Assembly: GCA_023386135.1 (NCBI GenBank)
Contig: JAEWKG010000124.1
Coordinates: 1 to 10,596 of the forward strand
Reading direction: 5' to 3'
DNA from: Pseudomonadota bacterium
GTDB lineage: Bacteria; Pseudomonadota; Alphaproteobacteria; Sphingomonadales; Sphingomonadaceae
DNA length: 10,596 nucleotides
The first letter of the stretch is position 1; the number at the start of each line of letters is the position of its first letter. This document shows, piece after piece, positions 1 through 7,166 of the stretch. The translations under genes and the position numbers were made by a program. The notes under the pieces were generated by a model, which had not been told where the DNA came from, did not search any database, and was given only the letters and a program-made list of their open reading frames with translations.

Positions 1-889
1 CGATTTGTCCGAGGTGCGTCTTCATGCCAATCGCCGCGATTGCGGTGACCAGGAACCAGCGCGAGGCCTCGACTCCGACTTGGGTCACGACATGCGGAAG
101 CGAGATGGTGCTGTTGAGCGCAACCAGCCCCGCAAAGGCGACTGCGAACCACGGAATGGGTGCGGGCCCTCCCGAGCCTTCGCTTTGCTGGCGCCGCGTG
201 ATCAACCCGGCAACAGCCAGCACGGGTAGCAGCATTGCAACGCGAACCAGCTTCACGATCATGCCAACGTCGCCCGCTTCGGGAGAAATCGCATAGCCAG
301 CGCCGGCCACCTGCGCGACATCGTGGATCGTCGCGCCGATGAAGATGCCGGCCTGATGATCGGTGAGGCCGAACGCCCTTGTCACGACCGGATAGGCGAT
401 CATCGCGAAGGTCGAGAAGATTGAGACTCCGACCACGGTGAAGAGCGTGGCTTGCTCCTTCTTCGGATGCGCTGGCAATACCGCCGAGAGTGCGAGCGCC
501 GCGGACGCGCCGCAGATCGCTGTGGCCCCTCCCGACAGAAACCCGAACAGCGGATTGAAACCCCATGCCCGCGCCGCGAGCACCGAAACTCCGATTGTGA
601 TAAACACTGCGGCGACCACCATCGCGAGTGGCTCCCATCCGATCGCGGCGACTTGCTCCCAAGCGATCCGCAGGCCCAGCAGCGCCACGCCCCAACGCAG
701 CAGCGGCTTGGCCGCAAACTCAATGCCGACTGCAGCCTTTTCGTTTTCGGTGACGAAGTTGAGCGCCATGCCGAGCAGCAAGGCGTAGAGCATCACGGGC
801 GCTGAATAGTGTTCCGACAGGAAGGTCGCCGCGCCGGCGACGACGAAGCTCAGGCCCAGGCCCGGCGAAATGGCGCGAAGTTTGTTCAT
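1..889 (-). CDS. YeiH-type putative sulfate/sulfite exporter (partial, 3' end outside window)
   Basis: This is a polytopic inner-membrane protein of the YeiH / conserved hypothetical 698 family (UPF0324), annotated as putative sulfate exporters. The minus-strand frame is open from ATG at 889 to the left edge, giving 296 residues; family members are usually about 330-350, so a short C-terminal part is missing. Family hallmarks are visible: a glycine-rich segment GFLSGGATAICGASAALAL near residues 115-133, then GATIHDVAQVAGAGYAI near 184-200, with hydrophobic helices throughout. The start lies 4 nt after the MFS stop, with a GTAGGG-like purine stretch just upstream, so it is very probably the last visible gene of the operon. 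Family membership is secure. The exported anion is not established; sulfite from an upstream C-S cleavage is one possibility, inferred from the dioxygenase in the same operon. Confidence 0.9.
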   Translation of the reverse strand, partial: MNKLRAISPGLGLSFVVAGAATFLSEHYSAPVMLYALLLGMALNFVTENEKAAVGIEFAAKPLLRWGVALLGLRIAWEQVAAIGWEPLAMVVAAVFITIGVSVLAARAWGFNPLFGFLSGGATAICGASAALALSAVLPAHPKKEQATLFTVVGVSIFSTFAMIAYPVVTRAFGLTDHQAGIFIGATIHDVAQVAGAGYAISPEAGDVGMIVKLVRVAMLLPVLAVAGLITRRQQSEGSGGPAPIPWFAVAFAGLVALNSTISLPHVVTQVGVEASRWFLVTAIAAIGMKTHLGQI

Positions 890-893
890 CACC

Positions 894-2165
894 CTACTGC
901 ACTACCTCTACAGCGACGCGCGCGAAGTCGCGTCCATAACTGCGGCGTGAAACCGCAAAGGCGAGCGCGGCCAGCGTCGCCGGGACAGGAAGGATCCGCA
1001 ATGCGCCAATAAGGTCGATATGGTCGGCCAGCCAGCCGGTAACGGTCGGCCCTGGAGCGAGCCCGAGGATGTTGTTCGCGAGCGTCAGAGTGGCGAACGC
1101 CGTCCCGTGAATGGCCACCGGCGTGAGATTGGCCACCATCGCCCCCGTCGGGCCGGTCGATGCCGCGCACAGGAATGCCCCGAACCCGAGCAGTACAAGC
1201 TGCAGGGGTCCAGGCGGAAGCAAGAATGCCAGGCCAAGCGTGCCGGCACACCCGAGGCTGAAGGCAAGCCCGAGCGAAGGAGCGACATCGCCGCGCCGCC
1301 GTGAATACCGATCCGTTGCGACGCCGCACAAGACCATGCCCAGCCCAGCCAAGGCCAGGTACAACGCGGAGAAGCTCGCCGCTGCGGCCACCTGCATGCC
1401 GTAGTACCGGTTGAAAAAGCTCGGCAGCCATGCGGGCAGTGCCCCCGCGACCCAGTATTGCAGACCGCTGGCCAGATAGGCGCATACAAGACTGCGGCTG
1501 GCGAACACGCTGCGCACCGGCGGTCGGGACGCGTCCGATCGTGCGTCCACCCCCCCGAGAGCGTCGATCTTCCGCTGGCGAACAGCGAGCGGATAGATCA
1601 CAGCGAGTGTCAGTCCGGCCAGCGCTATGATGGCGAAGGCTGCACGCCAGCCGTGCGCATCGGCGACCCACCCGCCGATGCCGACGCCCAGCACCTGGCC
1701 CGCGACTCCCCCGGCAATAAAGGCGGAGGCCAGCGTCGCTCGCATGGCGGCGGGGAAAACGCTTAGCACGACTGCGATGCCGACGCTGCCGTAGGCCGCC
1801 TCGCCAACACCGACCAGTAACCGTCCAATGAACATTTCCTCGTAACTGCGCGCAACCGCGCACAGCAGCGTCGCCAGGCTCCACAGCACCGCCATCAGGG
1901 TCAGGCTGCGGATGCGGCCCCAGCGGTCGGCCACCAGCGACAGCGGAAAGGTGAGCAGCCCGACCATCAGCGCCACGATCCCCGACAGCGCACCCAGCTG
2001 TCCGTCAGTCAGTGCCCATTCGCTCTTGAGCAGCGGAAACACGGCATTGAGCACCTGCCGCGCCATGTAGTCGGAAATCAGCAGGCCGAAGCTGAGCGCG
2101 AAAACCACCCACCCATAGGCAGTGGCCTTCGTCGCCCCTCCGGCCTGCTGATCCGCAGCGTGCAT
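894..2165 (-). CDS. MFS transporter, spinster-like / organic-acid type
   Basis: This encodes a 423-residue major facilitator superfamily permease, the normal length for 12 transmembrane helices, predicted in the cytoplasmic membrane. The first helix carries ISDYMARQVLNAVFPLL, a pattern seen in spinster-like and aromatic/organic-acid permeases. The conserved loop between helices 2 and 3 reads LVADRWGRIRS and its counterpart between helices 8 and 9 reads VATDRYSRRRG. The ATG overlaps the BKACE stop by one base (TGATG) with no obvious ribosome binding site, so translation is probably coupled to that gene. Its place inside a catabolic operon suggests uptake of the pathway substrate, but neither substrate nor direction can be read from sequence. 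A long alternative-frame ORF within it is a shadow. Confidence 0.9.
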   Translation of the reverse strand: MHAADQQAGGATKATAYGWVVFALSFGLLISDYMARQVLNAVFPLLKSEWALTDGQLGALSGIVALMVGLLTFPLSLVADRWGRIRSLTLMAVLWSLATLLCAVARSYEEMFIGRLLVGVGEAAYGSVGIAVVLSVFPAAMRATLASAFIAGGVAGQVLGVGIGGWVADAHGWRAAFAIIALAGLTLAVIYPLAVRQRKIDALGGVDARSDASRPPVRSVFASRSLVCAYLASGLQYWVAGALPAWLPSFFNRYYGMQVAAAASFSALYLALAGLGMVLCGVATDRYSRRRGDVAPSLGLAFSLGCAGTLGLAFLLPPGPLQLVLLGFGAFLCAASTGPTGAMVANLTPVAIHGTAFATLTLANNILGLAPGPTVTGWLADHIDLIGALRILPVPATLAALAFAVSRRSYGRDFARVAVEVVQ

Positions 2166-3232
2166 CAGGCCGCGAGCAGCGGCGCGGAACGCGCATTGGC
2201 GACGCCGAAGTCGCGATTGCGGTTAGGTAGCCAGCCGTTCTCCCGGAGAGTTTCGTCGACGCTCGAATAGAATGTGCCGATCTTGTAGATCCGCCGGGCT
2301 TCCTGCGCCGACGCGATCGGCCGGTAGAGCTCTTCGGAAATCCGCACGAGCTTCTCGATCTGCTGGACCGATGTCGCCCGCTCGCCCTTGCGGCCCCACA
2401 GGTTGTCTTCCTGGCCGACGCGGGCGTGGAAGCCCATCGCGATGCCCATGGTGCACAGCGGATACACGCTGCGCATGAGGCCCTCCACGGTGAACACTGC
2501 GTTCTGCGGCATACGATTGACGAATTCCATCAAGTTGCGGGGGTTGGGTCCGTCGTGGCCTCCGCCGATCGCGACCCAGTTGAGCACCAGCGGGCCCATG
2601 TAGTGGCCGCTGCGGACCAGTCGCTCGACCGTTTCGAGATCACGCGCGCAGCCGACCATGAAATGGGTCTGGATGCCGGCCGCGGTCAGCCGCTTCATGT
2701 GCTCTTTCATGAACTTCGGGCCGGCCTCGTAATACATCTCGGTATAGGCGTCGGCGTAGTTGGTCTCGCCCATCGAGGTGCCGGCGCAATCGTCTTCGGT
2801 GATCAGCTCCATCACGTTCATCTGGTTGGTGTTGACCGCCAGCGTGACCTGATCCGGGCGCGGATTGAGATCGGCCAGCATATGGCGCGTGTCGTCGCTC
2901 AACCACAGTGCCGCCTCGCCCTCGTCCTTGGGCGCGAAGCTGATCGATCCGCCGACCTGGAGGATCATGCCGGGGACCGCTGTGCGGAGCCGGTCGAGCA
3001 TCTCGTTGAAGCGGTCGAGATTCTTGGAACCCTGTCCGTCGGGCTCGCGAACGTGGACGTGCAGTACCGTTGCACCGGCGTTGTAGCAGTCGACCGCCTT
3101 CTGCACCTGGTCGGCGTAGCTCAGCGGGATGTCATCGCTGTCGCGCGGAAAGAAGCTCGGCGCATAGGGCGCAACCTGGATGACCAGCGGATCCTGTGTT
3201 TCGGGCAGCAGGCTATCGTCAAAGAACTGCAT
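2165..3232 (-). CDS. beta-keto acid cleavage enzyme (BKACE, DUF849 family)
   Basis: Enzymes of this family condense a beta-keto acid with acetyl-CoA and cleave it to acetoacetate plus a new acyl-CoA, using a divalent metal (usually Zn); the reference member is Kce of lysine fermentation, and another acts in carnitine breakdown. The protein has 355 residues, longer than the roughly 270-310 typical of the family. The metal-binding strand is clear: LHVHVRE with His58 and His60. The distal motif RVGQEDN supplies Arg271, Glu275 and Asp276, matching the spacing of Arg226, Glu230 and Asp231 in Kce. Odd features are VAPYAP near residue 20, where many relatives have an APTGA-like turn, and extra sequence at about 100-180. 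The ATG at 3232 has a good AAGGAG site inside the end of the preceding gene. The cleaved substrate is unknown. Confidence 0.9.
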   Translation of the reverse strand: MQFFDDSLLPETQDPLVIQVAPYAPSFFPRDSDDIPLSYADQVQKAVDCYNAGATVLHVHVREPDGQGSKNLDRFNEMLDRLRTAVPGMILQVGGSISFAPKDEGEAALWLSDDTRHMLADLNPRPDQVTLAVNTNQMNVMELITEDDCAGTSMGETNYADAYTEMYYEAGPKFMKEHMKRLTAAGIQTHFMVGCARDLETVERLVRSGHYMGPLVLNWVAIGGGHDGPNPRNLMEFVNRMPQNAVFTVEGLMRSVYPLCTMGIAMGFHARVGQEDNLWGRKGERATSVQQIEKLVRISEELYRPIASAQEARRIYKIGTFYSSVDETLRENGWLPNRNRDFGVANARSAPLLAA

Positions 3233-3233
3233 G

Positions 3234-3617
3234 TTAGGTCTCCTTCGTGGGGGGAAAGGGCATGCCCCGTTTGATCATTTCCTCTGCGAGCATAGGGGCG
3301 CCGAGCGCGACCGAATGGATGCCCAGCACCGCGACGGCCTGGAGCACCGAAAGGATTTCCTGCGGCGTGGCGCCGAGGTCGAGCGCATGAGCGATGTGAC
3401 GCCGCGTTCCGGGCGCATACATGTGCGTACAAGCGGCATCGACGGCGATGGCGATGAATTCGATCGTCTTGGGATCGAGCACGTTGCGCTGCCAGGCCGA
3501 AGTGCCCATGCGGAGGAAGTCCTCCATCCATGCCGCGTCAAGCGCGGCGGCTTCGTCCCACGCGGCATTCCAGCTTCCGGCGGCGCGCATGGCATCGATG
3601 ATTGGAGATTCGGACAT
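3234..3617 (-). CDS. carboxymuconolactone decarboxylase-family (AhpD-fold) small protein
   Basis: This is a 127-residue protein with the CMD fold: an alpha-helical core with EFIAIAVDAACTHMYAPGTR (residues 53-72) followed by HIAHALDLGATPQEI, the typical helix-turn-helix of the family. I chose ATG at 3617, one base after the TauD stop; a longer in-frame extension to 3728 runs through the dioxygenase gene and is not CMD-like. Only one cysteine (Cys63) lies in the active-site region. The CxxC pair plus histidine of AhpD peroxidases is absent, so a peroxidase role is unlikely and a decarboxylase, isomerase or other accessory role is more plausible. Its stop is 1 nt before the BKACE ATG, and its last codons hold that gene's ribosome binding site. 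The exact reaction is unknown. Confidence 0.85.
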   Translation of the reverse strand: MSESPIIDAMRAAGSWNAAWDEAAALDAAWMEDFLRMGTSAWQRNVLDPKTIEFIAIAVDAACTHMYAPGTRRHIAHALDLGATPQEILSVLQAVAVLGIHSVALGAPMLAEEMIKRGMPFPPTKET

Positions 3618-3618
3618 G

Positions 3619-4467
3619 TCAAAACGGCCGATCGCCGATGATTCCGGCGCGCTCCATCCGGCGCACGCAGGGCGGATAATCCATAACCGCGTAGTGCTGG
3701 ACGCAGCGGTTGTCCCAGATGGCGACATCGCCGGCCTGCCAGCGCCAGCGGACCTGGTATTCAGGGATAGCAGCGCGGCCGATCAGATAACTCAACAGGT
3801 TCGCGCCGCCAGGAGCGAAGTCCTGGCCGTAACGCACGTTCTCTGACGTGTGGAAATTGGTGAAGTGAGTAGTGAATCCGTTGACGAACAGAACCTTCTC
3901 GCCGGTCTCAGGATGAGTCCGGACGACCGGATGCTCGGCGTCGGGATACTGCGCCTTGAGCGCGTGACGCTTGTCTTCCGGCATCCGCGCGCCAAAGCTC
4001 GCCTCGATACTATGGCGCGCCTTGAGCGGCGCGATCGTAGCCTTCACATGAGCGGGCAGATCTTCGTAGGCGCGGGCCATGTTGGCCCACATCGTATCTC
4101 CGCCGACCGGCGGGCACTCGACGCAGCGCAGCACCGCCCCCATCTGCGGCGCCTCACGCCAGGTTGTGTCGGCGTGCCACGAATTCTCGTAGTAATCGGG
4201 CGGCGAGCTCTCGTCCTTGTAGATGCGCACGAGGCCAGGATTTTCGGGATCGCTGCCGACGACCGGGTGATCCTCGAGATCGCCGAAGCGGCTGGCGAAC
4301 GCGACGTGATCGGCGCGAGTGATATCCTGCCCGCGCAGGAACAGCACCTTGTGCTTCAGAAGCTCGGTGCGGACCGCGCCGAACAACGTGGCATCATGTG
4401 CGGCATCGGCCAGACTGACGCCCTTCAGCTCCGCCCCGATATGGCAGGTGAGCGGTTCGGCCCTCAC
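3619..4467 (-). CDS. TauD/TfdA-family Fe(II)/2-oxoglutarate dioxygenase
   Basis: This is a non-heme iron dioxygenase that couples 2-oxoglutarate decarboxylation to hydroxylation of a substrate. TauD releases sulfite from taurine this way, and TfdA cleaves phenoxyacetates. I chose GTG at 4467, overlapping the upstream stop by 4 nt (GTGA); this gives 282 residues, the TauD size. The frame is open back to 4731, but that extension is arginine-rich shadow inside the oxidoreductase gene. The facial triad is intact: NSWHADTTW gives His98 and Asp100, and QHYAVMDY gives His258, followed by Arg269 for 2-oxoglutarate. These correspond to His99, Asp101, His255 and Arg266 of E. coli TauD. The GGDTMWANM segment also resembles sulfonate/alkylsulfate members. 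Catalytic competence is likely; the substrate is not identifiable from sequence. Confidence 0.9.
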   Translation of the reverse strand: MRAEPLTCHIGAELKGVSLADAAHDATLFGAVRTELLKHKVLFLRGQDITRADHVAFASRFGDLEDHPVVGSDPENPGLVRIYKDESSPPDYYENSWHADTTWREAPQMGAVLRCVECPPVGGDTMWANMARAYEDLPAHVKATIAPLKARHSIEASFGARMPEDKRHALKAQYPDAEHPVVRTHPETGEKVLFVNGFTTHFTNFHTSENVRYGQDFAPGGANLLSYLIGRAAIPEYQVRWRWQAGDVAIWDNRCVQHYAVMDYPPCVRRMERAGIIGDRPF

Positions 4468-5441
4468 AGCACGAACACCGACGAGCCGACGGTCTTGCCG
4501 GCCTCCAGATCGCGGTGCGCCGCAACGCAATCTTCCAGTGCATAGCGCTGCCCGATCTCGACCTTGACCCGGCCCGCCGCCAGGTGACCGAACCAGAACT
4601 CGGCGAGCTCGGCGCGCTCGGCGGGATCGGCGAAGTAATCTGCAAACGCAGGCCGGGTAAAATAGACCGAACCTTGGAGAACCAGCTGCATTGCGTCGAT
4701 CGGTGGGAACGGCCCCGAGGCGGTGCCGCATCCGACCAGCACGCCCCGTCGCCGGAGCGACTTGAGCGACCCTTCGAAGGTATCCTTGCCGACCGAATCG
4801 AAAACGGTCTGCACGCCCTCACCGCCGGTCAATTCGCGGACGCGGGTGGCGACGTCCTCGCGCCGGTAAAAAACAATCTCGTCGCAGCCCATTGCGCGGG
4901 CCTTGGCGGCCTTTTCCTCGCTCGAGACGGTTCCAATCACGCGCAGATCGAGCAGCTTCGCCAGTTGCACGGCGAGCAGCCCCACGCCGCCAGCCGCGGC
5001 ATGGAGCAGGATTGTGTCGCCGGGCTTCAGGCGGGGATCGGTACGCAGCAACCAGTAGGTCGCCGACAGTCCGCGCATCGTTGAACCCGCAGCAGTTTCG
5101 AATGAAACGCCCTCAGGAATTTTGAACAGCGAAGCCGCCGGCATGACCCGTTCGGTGCTGTAGGCCCCGAGCGGGCTCCCGTTGTAGCAAACTCGGTCGC
5201 CGACATCGACGTGAGTCACGCCATTGCCGACCGCCTCCACGATCCCGGCACCTTCGACACCGATGCCATTCGGCAGCGTTGCGGGATAATATCCGGCCCG
5301 GAAGTACGTGTCGGCGAAATTGCAGCCGACAGCGACGTGCCGCAGCCGGACTTCGCCCGCGGCCGGCTCACCCACGTCCACGTCCTCGACACGCAGTACC
5401 TCGGGCCCTCCGGCCTCGTAAAAACGAACTGCCTTCGCCAT
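4464..5441 (-). CDS. quinone oxidoreductase-type NADPH-dependent MDR (zeta-crystallin family)
   Basis: This encodes a 325-residue medium-chain dehydrogenase/reductase close in length to E. coli quinone oxidoreductase. The N-terminus MAKAVRFYEAGGPEVLR and the segment NFADTYFRAGYY are typical of QOR. The nucleotide-binding glycine motif AAAGGVG lies at residues 148-154 and points to NADPH. The catalytic and structural zinc cysteines of alcohol dehydrogenases are lacking, so it belongs to the zinc-free reductases acting on quinones or enones. The ATG at 5441 has a purine-rich GGAGAGAGAGA site directly upstream. It is the first gene of the six-gene operon and faces the AraC regulator. A probable role is reduction of an unsaturated or quinone-like intermediate, or cofactor recycling; the true substrate is unknown. 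Confidence 0.92.
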   Translation of the reverse strand: MAKAVRFYEAGGPEVLRVEDVDVGEPAAGEVRLRHVAVGCNFADTYFRAGYYPATLPNGIGVEGAGIVEAVGNGVTHVDVGDRVCYNGSPLGAYSTERVMPAASLFKIPEGVSFETAAGSTMRGLSATYWLLRTDPRLKPGDTILLHAAAGGVGLLAVQLAKLLDLRVIGTVSSEEKAAKARAMGCDEIVFYRREDVATRVRELTGGEGVQTVFDSVGKDTFEGSLKSLRRRGVLVGCGTASGPFPPIDAMQLVLQGSVYFTRPAFADYFADPAERAELAEFWFGHLAAGRVKVEIGQRYALEDCVAAHRDLEAGKTVGSSVFVL

Positions 5442-5558
5442 TCTCTCTCTCCAGTGGTGCTATGGGATAGCGAGCGAGCGGCTTGCTCTTTTCACAATTC
5501 GTGACATTCTTTTCGCATTCGGCGTCAGGAGAAGGCGCTGGCCGCAAAAGAGGGTGCG
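5442..5558. promoter_or_regulatory. divergent promoter region between catabolic operon and AraC regulator
   Basis: This 117-bp intergenic gap must hold the promoters of both the leftward operon and the rightward regulator gene. It is locally AT-richer than its flanks at about 5488-5520. I see no strong -35/-10 pair on either strand, which fits a promoter that depends on an activator. It contains the palindrome at 5492-5504 and two CATTC repeats (5505-5509 and 5516-5520) spaced 11 bp, about one helical turn. Confidence 0.6.
5492..5504. promoter_or_regulatory. candidate operator, 13-bp palindrome TCACAATTCGTGA
   Basis: Perfect 4-bp arms TCAC and GTGA flank a 5-bp AT-rich centre, and the site is in the divergent promoter gap. 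AraC-family proteins more often bind direct repeats, so this could serve the neighbouring regulator or an unrelated dimeric repressor. The assignment is inference from position and symmetry only. Confidence 0.3.
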
Positions 5559-6566
5559 ATGGCTGAGCTTGTCCGTGTCGCCGCGCTGACCGGCTATTTT
5601 GAAATCATGGCCACTCTCGGCCATGATCCAGCGCCGCTGCTTCGCGAGCAGGGCTTCAGTAAGGGTATGCTCGCCAATCCCGAGCAGCTCATTCCAGCGG
5701 TCGCCACCACTCGTCTGCTTGAGCGCAGCGCCCAGGTGACCGGGTGCCTGACTTTCGGCCTGCGCATGGCGGAGGAACGGGCGCTCGCCAATCTCGGCGC
5801 GACAAGCTTGCTGATCGCTCACCAGCCGACGCTCCGACAGGCGCTTGCGACGCTTGCTGAGTTTCGCGCGCGGATCAATTCCACGCTGGTCCTGCAGATC
5901 GAAGAGAGCGGCGGCGTGGCAATTGTGCGCGAGGATTTCGCGCTCAGGCGCCCGGAGCCGACACGGCAAGCCTCGAACCTCGCGCTCGGCGTTCTTATGC
6001 GGATGTGCTCAGCCATCCTCGGGGATGCGTGGGCGCCTGCCTCGGTCTGCTTGTCCCATCAGCCGCCTCCGGTCAGCGAACTGCCGATCTTCCACCGCAT
6101 CTTCCGATGCCGGCCACAGTTCGACAGTGAGGTAAACGCCATCGTCGTCGATGCGACCGATCTCGATCGTCCCAATCTCCGAGCCGATCCGCAACTTGCC
6201 GACCAAGCCCGCCAGCTCATCGAAGCGGTGATGGACTCCAACGCCCGGACACTGACTCAGGAGGTGGAGCAGCTGATTGCTATCCTGCTGCCCACTGGAC
6301 GCGCGTCGGTGCAAACGTGCGCGGCGTCGCTCGGCATGACCGTCCGCACTCTGCAGCGGGGTCTCGATGCGGAAAACGAAAGGTTCAGCAGTCTACTGGA
6401 TCGCGCGCGCAGGCAGTTGGCGGTGCAATACCTGTCGAACCCGCGAATGCGGGTAACCGACGTCGCGCAGATGCTGGGCTACAGCTCAACCGGCGCATTC
6501 ACTCGTTGGCATACCCTTGCCGTGGGCCAGCCACCGCTCAAGTGGCGGCAAGGCCCTGTACGATAG
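5559..6566 (+). CDS. AraC-family transcriptional regulator with Arabinose_bd-like N-terminal domain
   Basis: This 335-residue protein has the layout of AraC regulators with an N-terminal ligand domain of the Arabinose_bd type (about residues 15-200; RVAALTGYFEIMATLGHDP at the start is typical) and a C-terminal double helix-turn-helix (about 245-330). In the latter, ASLGMTVRTLQRGL is the first recognition unit and VTDVAQMLGYSSTGAFTRW the second. The tail differs a little from the usual FxRxFRRWxGxSP ending. The ATG at 5559 has AGAGGG 4 nt upstream. A stronger AGGAGAAGG lies further upstream at about 5528-5535 but precedes only an in-frame CTG. Divergent placement beside the catabolic operon suggests it activates that operon on sensing the substrate or an intermediate. 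The inducer is unknown. Confidence 0.92.
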   Translation: MAELVRVAALTGYFEIMATLGHDPAPLLREQGFSKGMLANPEQLIPAVATTRLLERSAQVTGCLTFGLRMAEERALANLGATSLLIAHQPTLRQALATLAEFRARINSTLVLQIEESGGVAIVREDFALRRPEPTRQASNLALGVLMRMCSAILGDAWAPASVCLSHQPPPVSELPIFHRIFRCRPQFDSEVNAIVVDATDLDRPNLRADPQLADQARQLIEAVMDSNARTLTQEVEQLIAILLPTGRASVQTCAASLGMTVRTLQRGLDAENERFSSLLDRARRQLAVQYLSNPRMRVTDVAQMLGYSSTGAFTRWHTLAVGQPPLKWRQGPVR

Positions 6567-6631
6567 AACGAGTGGCAACTTTCGGCTTTGCGACGCATTC
6601 GGTCGTATGGCTGATATAGGGGCGCTTTGGA

Positions 6632-6669
6632 GACCGGCAGCTACTGGGCCGATAGCTGACCGGCAGCTA
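6632..6669. repeat. 12-bp direct repeat GACCGGCAGCTA, two copies
   Basis: The copies lie at 6632-6643 and 6658-6669, 26 bp apart, with a diverged partial copy (GATAGCTG) between them. The function is unknown. Similar short repeats are frequent in non-coding DNA of alphaproteobacteria, but this copy pair cannot be assigned to a named family here. Confidence 0.6.
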
Positions 6670-6758
6670 TCCGGTGCGCGGAACGCGATCGCTGCCGTCG
6701 GCTTCATGCTTCGCTTCCGGGCTTACTTTTCCAAACCACCAGCATGTCCTGGGCTGCT

Positions 6759-6973
6759 ATGCCGATCTTCTCCCGTCGCCGGATCCAGCAGATGCTCGAC
6801 GACCTCGCGGGCGCGGTGAATCCTACGCACTTCATCGGGCGGTTCAACGACAAGCGCTTCGAGAATGCCCTCCTGTCGAGGCGGAGCTGGGGCTCGTATG
6901 GGCCCTGCACAGGCTTGGCGGCTTCGAATCCGAGCCCGAATGGTATTCCCCCGAGGGCAAGAGATCCGAGGGC
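6759..6973 (+). pseudogene. frameshifted remnant of an unidentified gene
   Basis: The protein-like text begins MPIFSRRRIQQMLDDLAGAV and runs to GRFNDKRFENAL in one frame (6759 to about 6870). It then continues naturally as PVEAELGLVWALHRLGGFES and EPEWYSPEGKRSEG in another frame (6872-6973). Loss of one C around 6868-6873 would explain the switch, since restoring it gives an uninterrupted protein. A third frame (about 6955-7056) carries a further protein-like tail (PAALGIAAASLLEVPG), so a second shift is possible. I do not recognise the family. It resembles small hypothetical proteins that join a short helical N-terminus to a segment containing ExEPEW. It sits between the regulator and the phage-like module and has no credible start site, so it is probably dead. 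Confidence 0.5.
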
Positions 6974-7080
6974 GTCCCGCCGCGCTGGGCATCGCGGCGG
7001 CGAGCCTGCTCGAGGTCCCCGGCCAGCGCGAGAGGCAGGCGGCTGGGTCAGCTTAGATTTGAATTGCGGGTCGACGCCGG

Positions 7081-7110
7081 GTCCTGGGGCTATCGAGGGT
7101 GACCCAGGAC
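7081..7110. repeat. inverted repeat, perfect 8-bp arms (GTCCTGGG / CCCAGGAC)
   Basis: Arms at 7081-7088 and 7103-7110 enclose a 14-nt loop. No T-tract follows on either strand, so it is not a typical intrinsic terminator. It lies just after the gene remnant. Confidence 0.55.
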
Positions 7111-7166
7111 GGGCACCAGGCAAAGTTTGGGAGTCGGAACTCTGGGGATGCTGACAGGGGCTGATT

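Noticed and set aside
889..1884. 331-codon alternative frame inside the MFS gene
   Set aside because: It is Arg/Gly/Cys-rich without membrane helices, while the overlapping frame is an excellent MFS protein.
2426..3274. 282-codon plus-strand ORF opposite the BKACE gene
   Set aside because: It is antisense to a gene with clear family motifs; its His/Val/Arg-rich product has no recognisable domain and is a typical high-GC shadow.
4468..4731. N-terminal extension of the dioxygenase frame
   Set aside because: The extra 88 codons overlap the oxidoreductase gene, are arginine-rich and have no TauD similarity; the GTG at 4467 gives the normal family length.
7081..7110. Intrinsic terminator
   Set aside because: The 8-bp stem has a 14-nt loop and no T-tract on either strand, and no intact gene ends nearby.
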